The position numbers and the translations under genes are program-made. From Paramecium octaurelia (taxonomy: Eukaryota; Ciliophora; Oligohymenophorea; Peniculida; Parameciidae), in assembly GCA_905182995.1 (NCBI GenBank), contig CAJJDP010000095.1, positions 186,001 through 250,000 on the forward strand: a DNA stretch of 64,000 nucleotides, in the 5' to 3' direction. This document shows, one piece after another, positions 1 to 12,955 of this stretch. Below the pieces are notes generated by a model that ran no database searches, had not been told where the DNA came from, and saw nothing but the letters and a program-made list of their open reading frames with translations. Within the stretch, counting starts at the first letter, position 1; each line of letters begins with the position of its first letter.

Positions 1-1764
<1,764 letters not shown>

Positions 1765-1991
1765 AATTTATAGTTATTATATATATATATATTGTTTAAT
1801 TATTAATTAAATTTGTTTTAATATCAAATTGATCAAATAAATTGATTAGAAAGAGAATTAGTATTTTAGATTGATTTCATTGAAATACTCGGTTCACATT
1901 TAAGCATTGTTGATTTATTAGAATAATTGCTTAAGTAAACATTTTATAAATATTTAATTAATGATAATTTATATATTTAATGTTATAATAT

Positions 1992-2098
1992 GATACAGAC
2001 TTCGGCAAAATATTTTACTGTATCTATACACTTCATAAAAGCCAACTGATTAGCTTAGATCGAAAGTCTAAATTAAAGGGTTTTATAGTTAATTCACA
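1992..2098 (+). other. possible structured RNA or leader element
   Basis: In the gap before the next gene two hairpins can be drawn. The first pairs GATACAG (1992-1998) with CTGTATC (2018-2024). The second has an outer stem ATAAAAGCC (2035-2043) with GGGTTTTAT (2078-2086) and an inner stem TTAGA (2055-2059) with TCTAA (2067-2071). A trinucleotide ACA follows at 2096-2098. The arrangement recalls an H/ACA snoRNA, but no good H box sits between the hairpins and the distance to ACA is longer than usual. It ends just before a start codon at 2105, so it may instead be a 5' leader. Confidence 0.22.
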
Positions 2099-2104
2099 AT
2101 AGAT

Positions 2105-2410
2105 ATGCTTATTACATTTGATGAAAAAATGACTGCCTTATTAACTAGTTTGCCCAAATTAAATGAACACTAAGTTTAAGAACGTCTCCTCATGATGGCT
2201 GATTCTCAATACGATTCTAACCCAAATATTGATTTCGAATTATCAGATGAAAACTATTCAATCAAGTCTTCTCATACATTGCAGTAAACTAGAGCTGCTA
2301 AACTAAAAAAAATAATAATCGAAAAAAGCACTTATAAATTAGTTAATAAATCATAATTTCAATATACTGCAAGATCTTCTAAAAGAACAGCCACCTAAAA
2401 ACTCACATGA
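2105..2410 (+). CDS. small hypothetical protein (101 aa)
   Basis: Intronless frame from ATG 2105 to TGA 2408-2410 with in-frame TAA codons read as Gln. The protein starts MLITFDEKMTALL, has an acidic middle (DSNPNIDFELSDEN) and a basic, Ser/Thr-rich tail ending TATQKLT. No membrane segment, signal peptide or known domain is seen. It sits about 340 bases after the HSP70 stop. Supported by normal codon use and an open frame; function unknown. Confidence 0.55.
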
Positions 2411-3005
2411 ATATTGTTCAATTCATTTAAATATGTATTAATAGAACATAAATCGTATACAATTTGTTCCGTAATACTATCTTTACTATTTTCTTACCCT
2501 TTTCGACTGCATATCTAAATTTAGGTTAATAGGCATTTTTTTAGTTATCACTTTACTATCAATACCTAGATTCCACTTTATATAATTAAGTTTATCAACT
2601 GTTTGTTATTTGTAAAACTGTTCATTAATTTAGAATCAACCCCATACATACGCAAGTTTAAATTCTTATACAGACATTTAATTAAGAACATTTTTACTTT
2701 ATTAATTTCTTTATATAGTATAATTAATTATTTACTCCGTTGTCAGTCTATTTATGTATTTAATTCTTGTTTTGCTCTTTCGCAATCATATTGAAGAACT
2801 ATTTTGTAGATGTCTTAAACTGCTTTGACAACTTTTTGAAAGAATCATCGATCAAGTATATTATCTTTTTGGATCCATTTATTTAATTTTTGAGTTTCGA
2901 ATTGATTTATTTTTCAATCGTATATATATATTTATAACACTTATTCCATAAATAATGATTTTATAATAAAATTAATTCTGTAGTAGAGATATAAATTTTT
3001 ATATT
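2411..3005. other. AT-rich intergenic stretch
   Basis: About 600 bases, mostly A and T. A 63-codon frame at 2603-2794 exists but has poor composition and no neighbour in frame, so I do not call it. Nothing else supported. Confidence 0.5.
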
Positions 3006-3613
3006 ATGTTAGATTAAATCGATGAATCCATTGATATGTCAATCAAGATGAAATCTCTTAAACCCTAAAGTATAATATGCCCATATTCAGATCGCAGTCC
3101 AGAATAGAAGGTTAGCTTGCTCAAGTTAAGGAAAAATTCGAAAAGTTTTGGAGATTGCACCACTGAAAAATTAATTACAATATATTGGTATGATCAAGAA
3201 CATGATTCAACTTACGAATTTTCTCAAGGCTTCAGCGAAATCTTGTGTCTGGGTGACATATGTAATTGGGCTATTTTGAAGTTAAAAGAAATGAATCTGC
3301 CGAAGATTGATGTTGAACAAACCAAATTGTATTTGCCAAAAAAGAAACAAGGTAAACCAAATGAAGATTTTCCATGTACTTATTTAAGCTATCCATAGCA
3401 TTCAGAAATGAACTTCAACTAAAAGATTGTGATCAAACTAAATTTTCTATTAAGGTCTCTTACATAGTACGATAAGTCACTCCTCCTTAGAAAATCGAAC
3501 CTCGTTAATCGTACAGCAACTCATTAAATAAAGAAAAACGTATCCCCATTACTGAATAAAAAAAAGTTAAAAAAACAACTAATTTCTTTTGTTTTTGCAA
3601 CAATGGTGAATGA
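3006..3613 (+). CDS. hypothetical protein (193 aa), one intron
   Basis: ATG at 3006 and TGA at 3611-3613. The frame is kept by removing a 26-nt intron at 3429-3454 (GTGATC..TTAAG). Without it the frame also stays open but the tail composition becomes unlike other proteins here; the spliced form ends TTNFFCFCNNGE. The middle has a well-mixed globular-looking segment (around YWYDQEHDSTYEFSQG and LGDICNWAILKLKEM) followed by a basic tail. I recognise no family. The intron choice is inference. Confidence 0.6.
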
Positions 3614-4329
3614 ATGAACTCATATTTTTATAACAAATTATAAAGCTGATTAGTATCAATTGCTTAAAAGTTCTTAACATTTGGAAACTGCCATCACTAA
3701 GAACATCAATGAAATTTAATTCCTAATATAAATATAAAATTTATTTAATTATAATCCAAAATATTAGATAAAAATAAGTGAATTCAGTTCGAAAGCTTTT
3801 CTTCACATAGTAGTCTTAGATATTTTTCGGAATCTTACGATATTCTCCCTTGCTGATTAAGTAAATTAACTTTGTATATGATCAATAAAATTATTTAAAT
3901 TCATTCAATTTTTAAACTAATTAAATAATATTAATTAGTACCTCATTATATTATTTTACAAATATACATCTATTCCTTCTGGTTTAACAGATCAGTAATT
4001 TGAATTTCATGATAATAGAAGGTGTCAGGTCATTTACAATTGAAATAACTCATTTAAGAAGTTACCTATTTAATCTCAATAAATTTAAAATGAAAATTTA
4101 ATATTGAGAAGGTTGACTGAAATTTGATTTATAATTTAATTTTATTTAAGCATATTAATATATATATTCAGGGAACCGATTACCTATTTTATTTGGGTAT
4201 TTTAAATCGATGTTAATTAGAAATAAATAGTATAAGTCATTATGTAAACTTATGATATAAAAAACATATGTTTAAATGACGAAGTTTGATGAAATTTATT
4301 TAATCTTAAATATTTTATAAATTAAATTG
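3614..4329. other. intergenic, possible gene relic near 3784-3890
   Basis: About 700 AT-rich bases. On the minus strand a short protein-like stretch ending at a TGA at 3784-3786 (spelling ISQDSEKYLRLLCEEKL) may be the remnant of a lost exon, but no start, intron signal or continuation is visible. Otherwise nothing. Confidence 0.25.
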
Positions 4330-5218
4330 TCATTTTTATGCAATAACTAATAAGCAATCTTACATTAATGGCTCATTTAACACAGTCAATTTATGCTGAA
4401 TTTTCTCATCCAATTTTATTAACAATTATTTATATAACTCTTGATCTTTTTAAAGAAATTCAATCATACCAGGATTCTAACCTTCTATTATTTATTCAGC
4501 TTTAAATCTATTGGCTGCTGTGTTCTAATACCATAACACTAAGAATTAATTTGAAAAAATACATACAGATATTCTTAAATCCCAAACTCTCTAGGAATTA
4601 TTTTAGTTCAGCCCTATCTGATCCTAAATGGAAAGCGTCATGACTCTTTGGGAACACATATCCAAGTTCTGCAGCAGTCGCTCTGAGAAGTGTATAATTG
4701 TCAGCTATTTCTCGTCTACCCCAAACAGAGAATCCAATTTTACCTCCAGGTTTCAAAATTCTGTATGCTTCTTTCAATGCTGAGATTGGATTTAATACCA
4801 AATGAAAAATAAATCCACCATAATATATATCGAAATAATCAGAAGAATATTAGGATAAATCCTCGGCGTTGGCTACTTCAGCCCTCCAAGAAATTTATTT
4901 AAACAAATTTTCTGAATCTTACTCTTATTATCCATTCGGAAATGTTAAAAAATTGAGTACTCTTTGCTTAGAAGATTCAACCATGTTTTCAGATATGTCA
5001 GTTGAAACAAACTCACAATTTAATTGCTTATTCAAGAGTATCGTTGGAATTGTCAATCCAGGTCCGCATCCTGATTCAAATATTCGTGAAGCATTTGATA
5101 CATCAAGCATGTTAATTAGAGTTATACCAATGCTAGCTTAGTTTCCTTGTATTTTTGAGTAGTTGTCAACATAATTACTCCAGTAGGACTTTAATTAATC
5201 TTAGAACTGGATGTTCAT
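4330..5218 (-). CDS. class I SAM-dependent methyltransferase (286 aa)
   Basis: Predicted to transfer a methyl group from S-adenosylmethionine to an unknown acceptor. ATG at 5216-5218, TGA at 4330-4332, one 28-nt intron at 4539-4566 (GTATGT..TCTTAG). Motif I is IFESGCGPGLTIP (about residues 46-58), motif II is FVSTDISENMVE, and the post-motif III loop reads EAYRILKPGGKIGFSVWG. The N-terminus YWSNYVDNYSK resembles the cap helix of small-molecule methyltransferases. The substrate cannot be told from sequence; UbiE/methyltransferase-11-like folds look similar. The next gene upstream ends about 145 bases away on the same strand. Confidence 0.9.
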
Positions 5219-5362
5219 TGAATGGGAATAATAAATTATTGAATATTAATATAATATTTTCATCCAAAAAGCTTCTATCCGATAATAGAGAATATCTATG
5301 TAGAAATTTGTTTAAGAACAAAAGATGCAAATTCATCAAATTGCTATTAATAAATTGAAATA

Positions 5363-8300
5363 TCATACTTCTTTTGTTGTCGAAAACTATTTAGGAGATC
5401 TATATGGTTCTAATTGAATAGTAACATCTTTGAATCTCTTAATTTTAGAAGGATGTTTGAAAGTGGCCACTAACTTAAGTTCGCTTACTTGTAATGAATT
5501 AAAATAATCAGGTATTTATTTAGATATATTTTCCATAGCCGCTATTAGATTATTAGTTTATATTTACTTTTCATTTATTCCTTCTTTTCAATGCTCAATC
5601 TATTATTCCTTTGTGTAGATTCATCACCAAAGAAGTAATTATAGAATTGATCATACAATTCATCTGTCAAAATAATTGTTAATGGATTCATCTTGATATC
5701 GTGTTGATCAATAACAAACCATTTTTATTGGTAAATCTAAAGTGGATAGAACTTTTTGATCATTCTAAAGAAGGGTTGTTGTTTAGATTCTTTGATCTAC
5801 TGACTTAATACCATTCTATAGTCAGGATCTTATTCTATTTTATTAATTGCATCTAAATCCTAGAGTAGAATATCAATTTTGTGACTATCATTCTCAAATA
5901 GAGTTTCAATGATTCTAATTTATCTAATATTGAATAAAATAAAACTAACTTCTTATTCATCCAATAATGATAGACTTGTTTCTTTGATGGCATAATCTAA
6001 TTTTGATTTTTCATTTCCATAATGTTCAAGATTTTCTGATATTTTCTTCTTTATCAATTGATCAATTTATTTTATGCCATATTAATTTAATTCTTTCAAT
6101 TTATTTCTATAGAATCTCTCTTTGTTTTCAAATTCATTTTTTGTAGTGACTGCCATTTCCAAGAAAGTTAACATGTCTAAGAATTAATCTAATTAATATT
6201 TTTTCATAGTTGCATTCAATTATCCAACTTTTACTTACACAATTGGTCTCCTTAATTCTTGATTCCAATAATTAGGGTTGTGTTTATCACATTTTTATGA
6301 CTATATCTCAGTGAAATCCCTTTCATTTTCTCTTCGCTGATAACTTTAGATCTAAAATAGAGCATAATCACATTTAATAATCTTTTCATAATCTTGACTA
6401 GTAAATCTTACAGTCTATTTGGCATCCAAATGTTTTTGTAATACTTAGCAATCTAATCCATTGAATATCAATTTTGTAACCAGTTTTTTATCAATTTCTT
6501 GGGTATCAAATGGTAGAATATACTCTGATATTATAATCTAACAATCTTTTGGTGATGTTAAGATCATTTAACAATTAGCATAATGATATTAGAAATTGAA
6601 TTAAGGATTGACCAAAGAGACCATTAATTTTAATTCTTCTCTACAATAAGATTTAGGTTTTGTTTATTCCATTTACGCATCAAAATTTTATTTGGTCTAT
6701 TTATTCTAAGGAATTTCAAGACTTTCAAAAACGTTGCTCCAAATTTCTTATAAGTAAAATGTAAATAGTAATTGACTATCCAAGGCAGAAATGAAATTCT
6801 TTATTATTTTCTCTGTCATCCCCGTATTAACATTGTTCTCTTCATCTTCAACCTACAAAGTTATTTTTTGGTTCTATTTATACTCTAATTATTAAGCCTT
6901 TAAGAAGATGTCAAAAGCATTGAATTCATTTTATTGTTATGGTTTAATTTGAATACCTGATGTTCTACCTCTAACTTTAAGATCTTCCAGTGAATCATCC
7001 AAATATGATTGATCAGTTTATAAATTAAATAGATGATACTAAGGAGTGAGTGTAGTATTAATAATGAAAGGCTACTTAAGGAATCTCTTCAATTTTTTTA
7101 GTTCATGAAAAGTCATGTTTTATAGATTCTATGATTAATTTAATTCACTTTAATAATAATCTACTGGTTGAATATCAAAGAAATTAACAAATTGCTCTTG
7201 TTGACTCAAAGGTTCTGGTTATTCCATCTCTAACATCTGTTTCCCATCAAACATTGAAGATACCAACTAATCACATTTAGCAGCTATAGATTGCACTTCG
7301 AATTTCCATCCATTAGCTTTATGATTAGGCTCTAATTGTACATTCACTTTTAATGATTAAAATAGTGTTTAAAATCCAATGAATGGAACATCTTTGTGTT
7401 TCAGGAAGGTCTCACTATGTGATACTGGTTTTTCTGAGTTTGTAAAGAACATTCTAAATTTATTTGAATACACTCTTATGTTGATCTTCTTCGTATGTTA
7501 AAATAATGATTATTTAATCATGAGTGATTCCATCAATTTCATGTAAGTGTAATTGACCAATGTTTTGTAGTCAGCATACGTATTCCATTCCATCTCATAT
7601 ATCTTATTGTCCATTACTTATGGGAACTTATTGATCTTGACCTAAAACATTCTCAAGATATCATGTCTCAATATCGGTCTATTCTTCAACCATCTCATAA
7701 ATTAGTTTTAATAGTGAATAAAGAAACAATAGTTCTATTGATCTCTAAAATTGGACTCTTTGTAATGTTCATATTAAATGCAATCAAATTTAATTTCGAT
7801 TTGCAATTATTGACTGATGAAGTCAGTTAAGCTATAATTTATTTAATTGAAGTATGGTTTTCTCATATAAAAGTAATGATCGTATTAATCCTTCAATGCA
7901 AACCAATTGAACTCGGTTACCATCTAGATTCTTGGAATATAGAGAACTTTTTAGATTTTTGGAATTCTACTCAATTTCAGTTTGTCTGCTTATCCTTTTA
8001 CTGTCCAATTTAAAAACTCAATGTTTATTAATTTAGATGAAAACTTAATGCAATCAATTGAATAAGGCAATATATCCGTAGTTATTTAGAAAACTAAGTG
8101 TTCTAATTGAAAGTGCAATTTGCCATGGAACTTCAATCTGAATCTATCCCAAAAGGATAATTACTCTTTAATTATAATTTTATTTTATTGTTAATTTACA
8201 CTTTAACCCATAATTTGATTAATTCTATTAGAGATTTCCCTAAAAGCAAACACCAAGTTTAACCCTGCTGTTATTTGCAATTACTTGATTTCTAAACCTA

Positions 8301-10977
8301 AATCATAGAATATTCTAAACCCTATCTAAATATTCTAAGTGTTCAATCTTGAAAGACATAGAAAAGTATTCAATTTCATGCCTCTCAAATCTAGTAAAGA
8401 TAGCTTATAATCTCTAATAGATATTTTAATTTATTCTAATTAAATTTCGCAATTGGCCAACTCAAAATATTCAAAGAATGACTCATCTAACTAAGTAGGG
8501 TGAGAATCTAATTTTGTTATCTTATCAAGTACTTAATTGACTGTTAAGTTTAATTTCTTTAATTTTAGATTGAGATTCTAAAATTTCATATGCAATAAAG
8601 GATATGATTGTTATGTTTTTAAACCTTCCAATACTCTACTTTCATTTTACCTACTTTTAACTGTTTCAAACTTTTCTTAAAATCTTCTGTATCTACATAA
8701 TGCATCATTTAATTTGGTATCCTGAACAAAAACTTCGAAATTAAAGATACTAAGATTTGTATTTTTGCCAAAGATTGATCTAATTTTTGTTGTTTGATCT
8801 AAATCATTGGATATGTTCTTAAGGACACCATCGTGAGAGGATCTTCTTTTCTTTAATTAAGAAGTATCAATATCTTCTTGATTAATATCAAATATCTATT
8901 TTCTTGAGACAATGGAATTCATTTATTTAATACCTAACACAAATACATTAATGTCCCTAACATCTTCTTCAAAATTGATTATCGCAGATTTAATATTGAT
9001 TTACATCAATTCAGAACTATTTTTAGTTTAAATTTAATCTATTGTAAACAAGCATGAATTTTAAAATTTAATGGAAAATTGATTTAAATTGATATTATTA
9101 GGATCTTTTGTATTGATCTCTGACAGATCAATCTCTGCCAAGAAAGGAGTAGATAAATATTAGAGCTTGACATTCTTGCAATTTATAATTTTCTCTTTGA
9201 TTATTGGTTTATTGGCTTTAGATTTTTTCTTTTCTAAAGGTGTCAATTTGAAAGATGTAAATTTTTATAATTATTACCGAAATACTTTTTATAATTAATA
9301 TATTCTTAATACCTTCTCTATGTTTATCTGTTCTACTAATAATTCAAATGTGTTAAATGTGTAATTGACTACCTTAGGATTTGTGTGCATGTTTAAATCT
9401 TTGATTAAACCATCCGTCTAACTAATATTGCTAGTGATTTGACAGTTGTCAAATTAAGTTTTAGATTCATTCAGATCTCCTTCGTTTGAAATATAATGAA
9501 ATTTATTAATAGTGATTGAATTAATAATTGCACCATCATAGATTAAATTAATTTAAAATTTATTAGTAACTAAAAAATCATATGAATTGCTTAATGCACT
9601 GTTGAGATCAACATTCAAGAATTCACAACACATCTGCTTAGCAATGCGATTATATTTTTTAAAGTATTTGCTTTATTCATAATTTTCAATAAATGCAACT
9701 CGAAATTCTGATGCTAATTCAGTTTAAATAAGTGTGAAAAATTTAATCAATTGTGGAGACAAATTAATGATTAGATCCCCATATCTGATATAATGTTTTG
9801 TATTATCATTAGAATGAACGGTTAAGCTGGATATAGTGTCAATATTCCATGTGATATCTTAGAATCTAACATCTTCCTGTAGAGTATTCACAGTGAACTA
9901 TTTGCATACTATCATTCCTTTCTTAGTTTGATCTGTCTCAACTATATCATATAACCCATGATACTTCAATTGTTGCCATTCAAACACAAGCTTATTTTGA
10001 GTATATTTATAAAACTTTTGAGTTAAGATATTAAAAGAATGTTTCTTATCAGTGTCACTATCATTGAAGATACTAAATTCTATTCTAAATATGGCAAAAT
10101 TAAGTTTAACTTCTCTTGGTTTCCCTAAAAATTTAAATCCTTTCTCATTGAAATGTCTCTTAAGAATTCTATTAATGTCAGGTCTAGCCCAAAATTCATT
10201 TGCCAACACATCCATAGTGTAGAAATATTCACTTTTGCAACACCATCGCACCTCCTAAATGTCAATCTCTATTGAGCTGTGTTCTTGCAATAGATCTATT
10301 ATCAATCCAGGCTTAGTGATCGCATTCATATTAATAGCATTGATAGTCAAGCATTATTCCATCTTAGCACCTTCGCTAGTGAGCTTCCATTGTAAATGGC
10401 CATTCTAATTCAAATGAGAATGTACTGATGTTTAGCCTAACTTTACAACAATTTCTGGTAGATCCTTTTCTTTAGAATTGAGTTTGGGCAAAGTGACATT
10501 GATTACATTGAAATGAATATTTAGGCGAGAAAGCGTTAGAAAAAAACAATTGATGGCTGAGGATTCCAATAATAAGGTAAAGAATGGTATTTGTTTATTT
10601 TTACGATGTTGTATTTTTTCTTAAGAATAAGGCAGGAATTTGGATTTCAGTCTTTCCATATACAACTACTCCTCAAATTAAAAGCCTATTTTGATTGCTT
10701 AGTTCGGAATGAACCTTATATTCAAATCGATGATATTCACATTGAATCTCCATTAATTTGGAACTCTTGCTATCTGTATCCGCGCTATGCTTACAGTAAC
10801 TATTATGTGCTTTTTGTATTAATATCTTAATTCCATATTGTAAAGGGAAAATGGAACATATGAATACTGGAGAGCAAGGACTTTCTTATGCAACCGTATC
10901 AACCACTTTATCCACACAGGGCAAAAAAGAAATGTTATAATAAAAGCATTGATTATGAGAATCAATGTATTAAGCAT
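5363..10977 (-). CDS. BLTP2: bridge-like lipid transfer protein, BLTP2/Hobbit/SABRE/FMP27 family (about 1862 aa)
   Basis: Members form long hydrophobic grooves that move lipids between membranes at ER-plasma membrane contacts. ATG at 10975-10977; TGA at 5363-5365; one 26-nt intron at 5542-5567 (GTAAAT..CTAATAG) close to the 3' end. Exon lengths sum to a multiple of three. The first 25 residues are a hydrophobic anchor (MLNTLILIINAFIITFLF), as expected for the ER-anchored N-terminus. A family-defining GFWDK-type motif appears as SFWDRFRLKFHGKLH, and the whole protein is a run of alternating beta-type segments. The C-terminal part (SLQVSELKLVATFKHPS, RFKDVTIQLEPY) fits the end of the family. 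It is somewhat shorter than animal Hobbit (about 2200 aa). VPS13 was considered, but the GFWDK box favours FMP27/Hobbit. Confidence 0.85.
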
Positions 10978-11366
10978 TTTTGTATTTTTATTTATAAATC
11001 TCAACCTTCATTTTTATTTTTAAAATTAATCAGAATTTCCAAAAGAAAGCCAATGATTAAGAATCTCTTATCTCTATTTTTGTCTTAGTCTGTATTGTCG
11101 ATTATGTCCACCTTTTCTTAAGGCTTCAATTATATGCAATATAAGCTAATTTCACTATTAATATGATATTATTTTAAGATCAATTTCTGATGAAAACCCC
11201 TTGTCTAAATCCATCATTCTAAAGAAGGATACAAATTTTCAAAATTGCATATAAGATAGAGGAATCAAAATCCTATCGATACAGTATCAAATTTTCGTAC
11301 AATCACAAGTAAAGTGTTCTTGATTTACATCTAATTAGTATATAATGCAACATTCTTACATTCTAT
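10978..11366. other. intergenic stretch upstream of BLTP2-like gene
   Basis: About 390 AT-rich bases between the start of the BLTP2-like gene and the end of the broken gene on the same strand. A plus-strand open frame running in from 10888 is an antisense shadow of the BLTP2-like gene. Promoter elements presumably lie here but none can be picked out. Confidence 0.4.
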
Positions 11367-12026
11367 TCATTGATTGAAGATTTGACACTTGCGATAAATA
11401 GAGTCAAAGCATAGAATTTCAATATCTTTTTATTGTTATTCATCTTGAATATTCTCTTTTTATATAGTCTGCCAAATAAATAATTACTGACCTCCCTTAT
11501 TTTGAATTTTTCCCCATAATGATTTTTCTCTATTTATAATATTAGATTCCTATTGAAACACAGGAAGTGCCTTTTCCTTACATACAACCAAAGTGGAACC
11601 ATCTGGATAAACAAAATATACTACAGCTCATGCGTTATTCTTTTCCAACATTTCTAGTTTAACAGTATTATTAATAAAGTATTTCTTATTTTTAAAGCAA
11701 GCAATAACTTTACTCTATAATTAGAGCACTGAAAAGGTTCAATTTATCAGTCTTAACTTAATATACTAAACCATTATCAAAAATTCTTAATTCATAAATT
11801 ATAGATTTACTCTATATTATCCTTATAGCCTTTAGATTCATCTTATAAATTTACTTCAATTAGATTCAATCATTCTTTTGCACATTAAATATGATCTTAT
11901 TAAATATTCTCATACATAGACTCTACTTTTGAAATTAAGTTTAATGACTCTAAGACCACTCATATCAAGAGAACTTTTAGAATGTGATATTTCCTCTTCT
12001 TGCTAGATTACAATAAAATTCCTCAT
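11367..12026 (-). pseudogene. decaying gene with two in-frame TGA codons (about 215 codons)
   Basis: ATG at 12024-12026 begins MRNFIVIQQEEEISHSK. With a 26-nt intron (11896-11921) and a 22-nt intron (11708-11729) the reading stays protein-like to TGA at 11367-11369, except for TGA at 11866-11868 (context FNVQKND_IQLKQIY) and TGA at 11628-11630 (context EKNNA_AVVYFVYPDG). Both would fit a tryptophan, one G-to-A change from TGG. The last third (PDGSTLVVCKEKALPVF, then SLWGKIQNKGGQQLF) looks like a folded beta-rich domain. The start lies only 18 bases from the divergent p28 gene. Most likely a relic of a whole-genome-duplication copy. Programmed readthrough or sequence error cannot be excluded. 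Family not recognised. Confidence 0.6.
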
Positions 12027-12044
12027 TATTATTTTATTTATTTA

Positions 12045-12901
12045 ATGTCAGAGAACATTTTGAAGTTATCGCAACTAAATTCACTTTTCAAATCCAAGAG
12101 AGAAACAAAGTTAGATGATAATAAGAAAAATCCACCTGAGTCCCTAATCCAATATTCTAACTAATAGGAAGCCACGTTATAACAAATTAGAAAAAAATAA
12201 TCTCTTCCTGTCCCTGCTTTAGAATCAAAACCCACAATTGATGTAAATGTTGTAATTCAAATTTAGGAACTATTAAACTCTTTAATTAAGCCAAGAGATT
12301 GGGAAATTGATGGAAGACGATTAATGTAAACAGTTTCAATAGTCCCTCCATCAAGAGATGACATCACTAATTTGCAAAAACTTCTTGATGAAAGACTTGT
12401 TTCGAGATAAGCTAGGGAATATCCTTTATGTCCAATAAGAGAAGAATTATTTGGCTAATGTTTTGATGAGATTATCAGATAAGTTACTATAGATTGTCAA
12501 GAAAGAGGTATTTCCTTAAGACTATTCCTTAAGGGGTAATTTTGGCAAGAGTTCGAGATGATCTAAATAAGACTATTGTGGCTTATAAAACATTATATGA
12601 GGGATCAATGCCATTTAGTCTTCAAAAGTAATTGAATGCTGAGGATGGACTCAACAAATTAGAAGTATAGATTACAAAATTGAATGAAACTAAATAGGAA
12701 TTGGAGTTGAAAGTAATCCATTTTTATTATTCCGATTAGAAGCAATTTTTGACCAATAAAAAAGAGGCAGTTGAAAGATCAATTAAGGAGAAGAAGGATG
12801 CTAATGAGTAAAGGAGAAAGGCAGAGATTGAATTTTTGAAATATTAAAATTCTCATTTGGAATCTTATCAAAAACAAGTAAATCCAAACAAGAATTAATG
12901 A
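12045..12901 (+). CDS. DNALI1: axonemal inner-arm dynein light chain p28 (267 aa)
   Basis: Light chain of single-headed inner-arm dyneins in ciliary axonemes. ATG at 12045, TGA at 12899-12901. Introns: 26 nt at 12508-12533 (after QERG) and 27 nt at 12713-12739 (GTAATC..GATTAG). The second is a multiple of three with no in-frame TGA, so its removal is inferred from the family: splicing joins ETKQELELK to KQFLTNKKEAV, as in p28. Diagnostic stretches are REELFGQCFDEIIRQVT, ILARVRDDLNKTIVAY and a C-terminal coiled coil. Length matches the family (about 250-270 aa). It is divergent from, and 18 bases away from, the broken gene at 11367-12026. Confidence 0.95.
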
Positions 12902-12955
12902 ATTTTACAATCATATTTTATAAAATTAAAATAATCTCTTATATATATATGATTA

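Noticed and set aside
2603-2794. Small plus-strand frame of 63 codons.
   Set aside because: Very AT-rich, no family features, and no flanking exon that would join it.
10591-11088. Two plus-strand frames over the region upstream of 11 kb.
   Set aside because: Antisense of the N-terminal membrane anchor and first domain of the BLTP2-like protein.
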